In this document: positions 1-5,009 of the stretch, piece after piece
How positions within the stretch are numbered: position 1 is the first letter of the stretch
Layout: every line of letters begins with the position of its first letter
Assembly: GCA_900557255.1 (NCBI GenBank)
Contig: USSA01000197.1
Span: 1 to 5,009 of the forward strand
Direction: 5' to 3'
DNA length: 5,009 nucleotides
Source of the DNA: an uncultured Prevotella sp.
GTDB taxonomy: Bacteria; Bacteroidota; Bacteroidia; Bacteroidales; Bacteroidaceae
Notes under the pieces: generated by a model
The model's database searches: none
Told to the model about the DNA's origin: nothing
The model's input: the letters and a program-made list of their open reading frames with translations, nothing else
Position numbers and translations under genes: made by a program

Positions 1-215
1 ATACCATATCTCAAGTAAGATACACCTGTACTGCGCCAGGAAGCGTAAACACCATTGAGAGCAGTCTGAGCAGAAGCAGCATCGGTAATATAATTCAAAT
101 CGGTTACCACATGGTCTGGTTCCATATCATCGATACTGCCTATCAAGTCACACGATGTGAATGTGAGCACTGATACTGATAGTAACGCCAGAAATTGATA
201 TCTTATATGTTTCAT
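1..215 (-). CDS. SusD/RagB-like nutrient-binding outer-membrane lipoprotein, N-terminal part (3' end outside window)
   Basis: The first 71 codons are present and the rest runs off the left edge. The reading begins MKHIRYQFLALLSVSVLTF and continues to a lipobox-like T-S-C, with the lipidated cysteine at residue 22. This is a signal peptidase II signal. Acidic residues after the cysteine (Asp23, Asp29, Asp30, Glu32) fit the surface-export tendency of Bacteroidetes lipoproteins. Residues 47-60 (ASAQTALNGVYASW) match the conserved first helix of SusD/RagB proteins, which usually reads like 'A..AL.G.Y..'. The start lies 22 bp after the stop of the susC-like gene on the same strand, the usual SusC-SusD order, so the two are very probably co-transcribed. 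SusD proteins sit on the cell surface as a hinged lid over the SusC barrel and bind the incoming glycan or peptide. The binding region is not in the window, so the substrate is unknown. The ATG is preceded by an A-rich leader without a Shine-Dalgarno sequence, normal for this phylum. Family assignment rests on the N-terminus plus context. Confidence 0.88.
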   Translation of the reverse strand, partial: MKHIRYQFLALLSVSVLTFTSCDLIGSIDDMEPDHVVTDLNYITDAASAQTALNGVYASWRSTGVSYLRYG

Positions 216-237
216 AATCTTCGTTTCTTTGAATGAG

Positions 238-3200
238 TTAGAATTGCAATTTAAGACCGAATGAGAACGAACGGCTCATTGGATATACATCCTTGGTCTC
301 GGTTGTCTTGGTAAAAGCATTTGTGGCTGCCATATCTGGATCCAAACCTGGCCAATCGGTAATGGTAAAGAGGTTGGTAGCGGTAAAGAACACCGATGCA
401 CCACTCACATGCAAGCGCTCTAACCATGCTGGCTCAAAGGTATAAGAGAGCGTGATGTTGCGCAAACGGAAGTATGAGTTGGAATATACATAGCGGTCGT
501 TGGCCTGGGTGTTGGTATCGGCACTAGGCATCCACATCAACTTAGCATACTTGGCATCTGTGCGATCCGGTGTCCAGGTGTTGCCATACATCTCGCGCAA
601 GATACTCATACCGAGGGCTCCACTAGCAGATTCATGCATCGTGCTGTAGTAGGCATCACCACCTAACTGATACTGGAAGAGCATAGAGAGCGTGAAGTTC
701 TTATATGACAAGGTATTTGACCATCCACCGAATACCTTTGGCTCTGGGTTGGCAATCGCCGTACGGTCGGCCTCTGAAATATAGCCATCACCATTGGTAT
801 CTGCAAACATGTAGTCACCTACAGCAGCTCCATTCTGATAGAAACCATATCCCTTGGCCATAGCCTGTTCATTCAACTTACTAATCTGATCCTGACTCTG
901 ATAGATGCCTGCCACTTTATATCCCTTCACGGTTCCCATCGCATGACCTTCCATGTAGAGATCCTGGTGCATCATGTCGAGGGTTGAACCATTGAGCTTG
1001 GTTATCTTATTTCTGTTGGATGAGATACTGAGCATAGTGTTATAGGTGAAATCCTTGGTACGAACCACATCACCGCCGATAGAGAACTCAAAACCATTAT
1101 TGGTAAGATCAAGAATATTGCTGTAATAGGTGCCGATACCAAACTCCAGGGCGATAGGAGCTGGAGCAAGCGCACCATCAGTCTTACGGTGATAGATATC
1201 AAAGCTACCGTTCAGTCTGCCATTGAATAAAGTAAAGTCGACACCAGCATTATACTCGGTTGTCATCTCCCACTTGATGTTCTTGTTTGGATAAGTAGAA
1301 GCAAGGGTGAGTCCGCTCTGTCCGCCATACTGATTACCATTGAAATACTGGATATAAGAAAAGTCTGATACGTTGGTGGAACCAGTCTTACCCCAACTCA
1401 AACGGAACTTCAGATCATCAATATCTCTTACAGATTCCAGGAAAGGCTCATGATTGATGCGCCAAGCCAGAGAAACTGCAGGGAAAGTACCGCGCTTGTT
1501 ACCCGGTCCAAATTTTGATGACTCATCGGAACGAAGACTGAAATCAAGCAGATAACGTGAGAGGAAATCATAGCTCAAACGACCATAGATAGAATTAAGA
1601 CCACTCTTGGAATAAGTCTCGGTTGGCTTATTGACGGTGGTTGCAGAACTGGCATTGTTCAATACATCATCGTTAGGGAAACCACTATAAGCCTGGTCGT
1701 GTTCCTTACTCCAATACCTGTCGGCACTATAACCAACCATCACGTCAAAACGATGAGCTTCGGTAAGCGTGAACTTGTAGTCGGCACGGAAATTGATAGA
1801 AGTATTGGTGTTGCGATAGTTGCTCTCAGCCAAGGTTGATGTTGGCTCCATACCCAACTGTTCCGGGAGTGTAATCTTTGGCGAGAAATAACTGTTGCTG
1901 AAGATGAATCTGGATATATTGGCATCAGCATGAAGAGTCAATCCCTTGACAGGCTTAATATCAATATAAGCATTGCCAGAGAACTGATCATTTTCATACT
2001 TCGTCTTGCGCTGGAGTTTAGCTACCGCATTGGCATCATTATAGGTATCGGCATAAAGACCGAACTTATCTACACGCTGGAAGTTGCCATCCGCATCGCG
2101 TACAGCCAAATCCGGACGGGTCATCCATCCGTCATTATCATATCCCAAGGCAGGATCGTTGCTTCCACTCTTGCGTGAAGAATAGGTATAATCGAGCACA
2201 CCTCCCACGGTGATGTATTTGTTGATTTCAGAATCTATAGAGAGTCTTGCACCATATCGCTCCATACGGTCATTGAGTAACAGACCTTCCTGGTTCATTC
2301 CGTTGAAAGAGAAAGAATAGTTGGTTTTGTTGCTTCCACCTCTGACAGCCACATTATACTGATGTGTAGGTGCATTTTTGTTGATTACCTCATCTGCCCA
2401 GTTGACATTATCCTTGCCATAAAGACTCTCATTAAGACCATTATAGGTATAAAGACCCGTTTCTTCATTGAGCGAAACATTTCCATACTGGTTAAGAATA
2501 TAATCAAAACCATACATACCTACCAATGAACTGCCGTCATTCATGCCGTCTACGGTATTGCGCAGAATCTCGTCCTGCACATTCTTGTATTCAGAAATGT
2601 TCAATGGCTTATAGTTCTTGATAGGATTACTGAACGAGAAAGTGTAGCCGAAATCTACCTTGGTCTTCTCATTGCGCTTTCCGTTCTTGGTCTTGACAAT
2701 AACGACACCATTGGCTCCACGTGATCCATAGATTGCAGTAGCTGCGGCATCTTTCAGCACGTCGATACTCTCAATATCGTTTGGTGAGATATTGATGAGC
2801 GGGTTGATGCCGGTATCCTCCATAAAGGTAGGAACGCCATCAATGACATAAAGAGGCTGGTTGTTGTTACCCTTACCTGATTTAGGATAAGGAGATGTAA
2901 TACCACGGATGTTTAACTTAAGAGATGAACCAGGCTCACCATTTGCGGTAGTAGCCAATACGCCCTTTACAGTACCCTGAAGAAGACCATCGAGGGTTGG
3001 TGTGGTAGCAGCCAACTTGCTTATCTGTTCCTGACTCACGGTAGAGATAGCCGTAGTTACATCCTTACGACTCTTACTTCCGTATCCGATAACTACGAGA
3101 TCATCCAGCGCTACATGATCCAACTCGAGCATCATGTTCTGCTCTTTTACACCACGAAATTCAATACTCTTCGATTTGTAGCCGATGCTGGAAAATACAA

Positions 3201-3469
3201 TTTTAGGATGCGCCATAGATGGAAATTCCAATATGTAGTTACCATCAGCATCAGTGATAACGCCATAGCTTGTACCTTCGATCTGTACCGTGACACCTAC
3301 CAGAGGATTTCCATCAGAATCAATCACTCTTCCTTTTACAAAGGTATGACCTTTTTCTTGCACATTTTCAATACCAGCCGCAAAACTAGTTTGAAATGGG
3401 GGGGGCAGCCTGCACAAAGTTGGCTGAAGTTGCTGCCAAGAAAAGCAACAAGCTTTTTTTCTTCTTCAT
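238..3469 (-). CDS. SusC/RagA-family TonB-dependent outer-membrane transporter, frameshifted in its signal peptide at a poly-C tract
   Basis: This is the barrel half of a SusC-SusD nutrient importer, powered by TonB-ExbBD across the outer membrane. The body is one open frame (238-3417). Its upstream part has no ATG, only a TTG at 3415-3417 without a signal peptide. The real start is very likely the ATG at 3467-3469, which encodes MKKKKSLLLFLAATSANFVQ then AAPP in another frame. Deleting one C from the C8 run at 3398-3405 joins the frames into 1,076 aa, a normal SusC length. In that numbering the signal peptide is about 1-21. A carboxypeptidase-regulatory-like domain spans about 43-117 (VKGRVIDSDGNPL). 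A TonB-box-like segment LDDLVVIGYGSKS is at 121-133. The plug runs to about 263 with PLYVIDGVP (205) and the SusC signature DVLKDAAATAIYGSRGANG (236-254). The rest is the barrel, ending FGLKLQF with the terminal Phe expected for BAM insertion. There is no STN domain, so signalling to an anti-sigma factor is unlikely. Family assignment is near certain. Whether this copy is expressed depends on the tract. Confidence 0.95.
3386..3469 (-). other. Out-of-frame signal-peptide leader of the susC-like gene (27 codons, then stop)
   Basis: From the ATG at 3467-3469 the frame encodes four lysines, a hydrophobic core (LLLFLAATSA) and a VQA-type signal peptidase I site near residue 21. It then crosses the C8 run as Pro-Pro, reads Ile-Ser-Asn and ends at TAG (3386-3388). 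A classical Sec signal peptide placed exactly where the SusC-like transporter lacks one identifies it as the severed 5' end of that gene and not a separate small gene. The ATG also lies at a suitable distance (about 37 nt) below the -7 promoter element. As sequenced, this is all that normal translation from the true start would make. Confidence 0.85.
3398..3405 (-). repeat. Homopolymeric C8 tract (G8 on the plus strand) at the frame junction; candidate phase-variation switch
   Basis: Eight consecutive C residues on the coding strand fall at codons 22-24 of the susC-like gene, directly after the predicted signal-peptide cleavage site. Seven Cs (or ten) put the signal peptide in frame with the transporter; eight, as here, or nine do not. 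Homopolymer runs of this length are prone to slipped-strand mispairing, a known mechanism of reversible on/off switching of surface proteins in other bacteria. It is the longest G/C run I see in the window, and it stands in a genome region that is otherwise A/T-rich. A one-base error in sequencing or assembly is the main alternative. Confidence 0.8.
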
Positions 3470-3506
3470 AATAACTGAATGTTAGTTAAACTTCATGTTC
3501 ATTGTG

Positions 3507-3514
3507 CAAAAGTA
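3507..3514 (-). promoter_or_regulatory. Bacteroidetes-type -7 promoter element for the susC-susD-like unit
   Basis: Read on the minus strand, this is TACTTTTG, a perfect match to the Bacteroides -7 consensus TAnnTTTG used by the phylum's primary sigma factor. Transcription would begin about 7 nt downstream, giving a 5' leader of roughly 30 nt before the ATG at 3469. That spacing supports both the promoter and the chosen start codon. The -33 element (TTTG) is not convincing: the best candidate is TATG at 3537-3540, about 22 nt upstream and one base off. A weak -33 may mean that an activator is needed, as is common for nutrient-uptake loci. No direct repeats or inverted repeats flanking the promoter were seen that would suggest an invertible promoter. 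Confidence 0.6.
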
Positions 3515-3700
3515 TAAAAAATATCTAAAACTATAGCATAATGTTATACAATTAACTTATTTTTTACACATATTCTTGTACTTTCTCCTATTTTTCTTAC
3601 ATTTTCCTAGTTTTTAAGTCTTTTTCTCTAAAAAATGCTATCAGTAAGTGTTCAAATCAAACAAAGTGTATTCTGTTCTCCGTGATACATTATTTAAAGA

Positions 3701-3730
3701 GGATCCCATAGCTTTTGTGTTATGGAACCC
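3701..3730 (-). terminator. Probable transcription terminator hairpin after ald
   Basis: It begins 14 bases past the ald stop codon. The minus-strand RNA can form a 10-bp stem from GGGUUCCAUA (3730-3721) and UAUGGGAUCC (3710-3701), closed by a 10-nt loop. The stem contains two G-U pairs. On the plus-strand RNA these would be A-C mismatches, so the structure is selective for transcripts in the ald direction. The downstream tract (UCUUUAAAUAAU) is only moderately U-rich, so intrinsic termination may be incomplete. It separates ald from the susC-like unit. Confidence 0.5.
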
Positions 3731-3743
3731 TCCCCTACTCTAC

Positions 3744-4850
3744 TTAGAGTATCATTTTTTCATATTCCAGTCCGAAGACATCCGCTACGGCCTTGAATAC
3801 CACCTTTCCATTTACGATATTCAAACCCCTATACAGGGCTTTATCCTCCTTGCAGGCCCTTCGCCAACCCTTATCAGCAAGCGCCAATGCATATTTCAGC
3901 GTAGCATTGGTCAAGGCTGTAGTAGAGGTATTCGGCACAGCACCAGGAATATTAGCTACTGCATAATGAACGATTCCATCGACCATATATGTCGGATCAG
4001 AATGTGTGGTTGGATGCGATGTCTCGAAACAGCCACCCTGATCGATTGCTACATCAACAAGTACTGTTCCTGGCTCCATCAATTTCAACATATCTTTCGT
4101 GATAAGATGCGGCGCCTTATCGCCTGGTACGAGCACACTACCCACAACGATATCCACATCTGTCAATTCTCTACGAATATTATGCTCGTTGGAATAAAGC
4201 GTGTGTACATTGATAGGCAGCTCCATCTCTAACTGACGAAGACGAGGCAAACTGATATCTGTAATCCATACATCAGCTCCCATTCCTGCAGCCATTCTTG
4301 CTGCAGCTTCTCCTACGGTTCCGCCGCCCAATACCAAAACCTTGACGCGGTTCACACCAGGTACACCACTCATCAGTTTCCCTTTTCCTCCCTTTGTCTT
4401 CTGCAGATAAAAAGCACCATTAATAATGGCCATTCTTCCAGCTACTTCACTCATCGGAATGAGTAAAGGCAAATGGTGGTTGTCTGTTTCTACCGTCTCA
4501 TAAGCCAGACAGACAGCACCACTCTTGAGCATGGCATCGGTAAGTTCTTTGTCACAGGCAAAATGGAAATAAGTGAAAACAAGCTGGTCTTGATGGATAA
4601 GTGGATATTCCTCAGCGATAGGCTCTTTCACCTTTACAATCATTTCCGCCTCACGATATACACTCTGAATGTCGGGTAAGATTATGGCTCCTATCTTTTC
4701 ATACGCTTCATCAGCAAATCCGCTGTTCTCTCCAGCCGTATGCTGAACCATCACTTCGTGACCATGTCTAATGAATTCAGCTACTCCTGCTGGTGTCATT
4801 CCAACACGGTTCTCATTGTTCTTAATCTCTTTTGGAATACCAATTTTCAT
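3744..4850 (-). CDS. ald: Alanine dehydrogenase (EC 1.4.1.1)
   Basis: This cytosolic enzyme catalyses L-alanine + NAD+ + H2O to pyruvate + NH3 + NADH, reversibly, linking amino-acid nitrogen to central carbon metabolism. The product is 368 aa, close to the usual 370-378, and begins with the typical MKIGIPKEIKNNENRVGMTP. The residues known from characterised family members fall at their standard positions: substrate-binding Arg15 and Lys75 (VKVKEP), catalytic His96 (FTYFHFACD) and catalytic Asp270 (VDVAIDQGG). The Rossmann nucleotide-binding loop GGGTVG is at 175-180, followed by Asp198 (WITD), which binds the NAD ribose and argues for NAD over NADP. The conserved VANIPGAVP is at 298-306. Length and these residues distinguish it from the related but longer transhydrogenase alpha subunit. 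The start is the ATG at 4848-4850, with no Shine-Dalgarno sequence, as expected here. It appears complete and monocistronic, with a hairpin after its stop and a separate promoter for the downstream gene. Confidence 0.97.
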   Translation of the reverse strand: MKIGIPKEIKNNENRVGMTPAGVAEFIRHGHEVMVQHTAGENSGFADEAYEKIGAIILPDIQSVYREAEMIVKVKEPIAEEYPLIHQDQLVFTYFHFACDKELTDAMLKSGAVCLAYETVETDNHHLPLLIPMSEVAGRMAIINGAFYLQKTKGGKGKLMSGVPGVNRVKVLVLGGGTVGEAAARMAAGMGADVWITDISLPRLRQLEMELPINVHTLYSNEHNIRRELTDVDIVVGSVLVPGDKAPHLITKDMLKLMEPGTVLVDVAIDQGGCFETSHPTTHSDPTYMVDGIVHYAVANIPGAVPNTSTTALTNATLKYALALADKGWRRACKEDKALYRGLNIVNGKVVFKAVADVFGLEYEKMIL

Positions 4851-4890
4851 GATGTTATAGTTTTAAAGGTTCGACATCAGTTTAACTCTG

Positions 4891-4898
4891 TAAAGATA
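4891..4898 (-). promoter_or_regulatory. Weak candidate -7 element for ald
   Basis: The minus strand reads TATCTTTA, one base from TAnnTTTG, about 40 nt before the ald ATG. A start near 4885 would leave a leader of about 35 nt, a usual length. No clear -33 TTTG lies 19-21 nt upstream. This is a position-plus-motif suggestion only; such AT-rich sequence gives one-mismatch matches easily. The rest of 4851-5009 shows no open frame with coding character and no RNA gene that I recognise. Confidence 0.3.
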
Positions 4899-4980
4899 CT
4901 GAAAATTTCAATAGGTTGTACGCACTTAGAGGAAAAATTAACATATCTTATATAAACTGTTCCTGTTGAATATACGTATT

Positions 4981-5009
4981 TTAGTTTATTAGGCAATTAG
5001 ACTAAACTA
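4981..5009. repeat. Short 8-bp-period TTAG repeats within an inverted repeat at the window edge
   Basis: TTAG occurs at 4981, 4989 and 4997, giving three head-to-tail units of the form TTAGNNNA. The same stretch carries an inverted repeat, TAGTTTA (4982-4988) and TAAACTA (5003-5009), with a 14-nt spacer. It lies about 130 bp upstream of ald. It could be part of an operator or of a hairpin ending a gene beyond the edge. The sequence is very AT-rich and the right side is cut off, so chance is quite possible. Confidence 0.25.

Noticed and set aside
3415..3417. TTG as the start codon of the susC-like gene
   Set aside because: It gives a protein without a signal peptide for an outer-membrane barrel and ignores the perfect signal peptide that begins at 3469 in the other frame.
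238..3469. STN (secretin/TonB N-terminal) signalling domain in the SusC-like protein
   Set aside because: The signal peptide is followed within about 22 residues by the carboxypeptidase-regulatory-like domain, leaving no room for an STN domain.
3115..3471. Plus-strand open frame of 118 codons over the susC 5' end
   Set aside because: It is antisense to the conserved carboxypeptidase-regulatory-like domain and signal peptide. The composition is not protein-like and there is no leader or promoter support.
3470..3743. Invertible promoter, small RNA, riboswitch or tRNA in the intergenic region
   Set aside because: I found no paired inverted repeats flanking the promoter, no tRNA-like cloverleaf and no conserved riboswitch core, only AT-rich DNA with the -7 element and the hairpin.
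3648..4232. Plus-strand open frame of 194 codons
   Set aside because: It lies mostly antisense to ald, whose catalytic residues are fully conserved, and its translation shows no recognisable domain. It is a shadow frame.
3744..4850. NAD(P) transhydrogenase alpha subunit as an alternative to alanine dehydrogenase
   Set aside because: At 368 aa it has the length of alanine dehydrogenase and lacks the C-terminal extension of the transhydrogenase. Arg15, Lys75, His96, Asp198 and Asp270 are all at the positions expected for alanine dehydrogenase.

Overview
The window looks like chromosomal DNA from a Bacteroidales bacterium of the human-gut type, perhaps a Prevotella/Segatella or Bacteroides relative. 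The reasons are a SusC/SusD outer-membrane pair, a Bacteroidetes-type -7 promoter element (TAnnTTTG), A-rich leaders without Shine-Dalgarno sequences and AT-rich intergenic DNA. The genus is a guess from general appearance. All genes lie on the minus strand, so the order of transcription runs from right to left.

Layout in order of transcription. At 4851-5009 there is an AT-rich upstream region with a weak candidate promoter. At 3744-4850 there is an intact alanine dehydrogenase gene (ald, 368 aa) with every canonical catalytic residue in its textbook position. At 3701-3730 a hairpin follows the ald stop codon and probably ends that transcript. At 3470-3700 there is AT-rich DNA with a perfect -7 element at 3507-3514 that would drive the next unit. 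At 238-3469 there is a SusC/RagA-type TonB-dependent transporter gene. After a 22-bp gap, at 1-215, comes the start of a SusD/RagB-like surface lipoprotein gene, which is cut by the window edge.

SusC and SusD normally form a complex in which the lipoprotein lid captures a glycan or other nutrient and the barrel imports it using TonB energy. The substrate cannot be read from this window. The ald gene is a separate metabolic gene, interconverting alanine with pyruvate plus ammonia, and probably has no functional link to the transporter.

The main observation is at the 5' end of the susC-like gene. A textbook signal peptide (ATG at 3467-3469) is in a different frame from the 1,050-residue transporter body. 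The frames meet at a run of eight C residues (coding strand, 3398-3405). As written, translation from the signal-peptide start stops after 27 codons. Loss of one C gives a clean 1,076-aa exported transporter. This is what a slipped-strand phase-variable ON/OFF switch looks like, here in the OFF state, but a homopolymer sequencing error would look the same.
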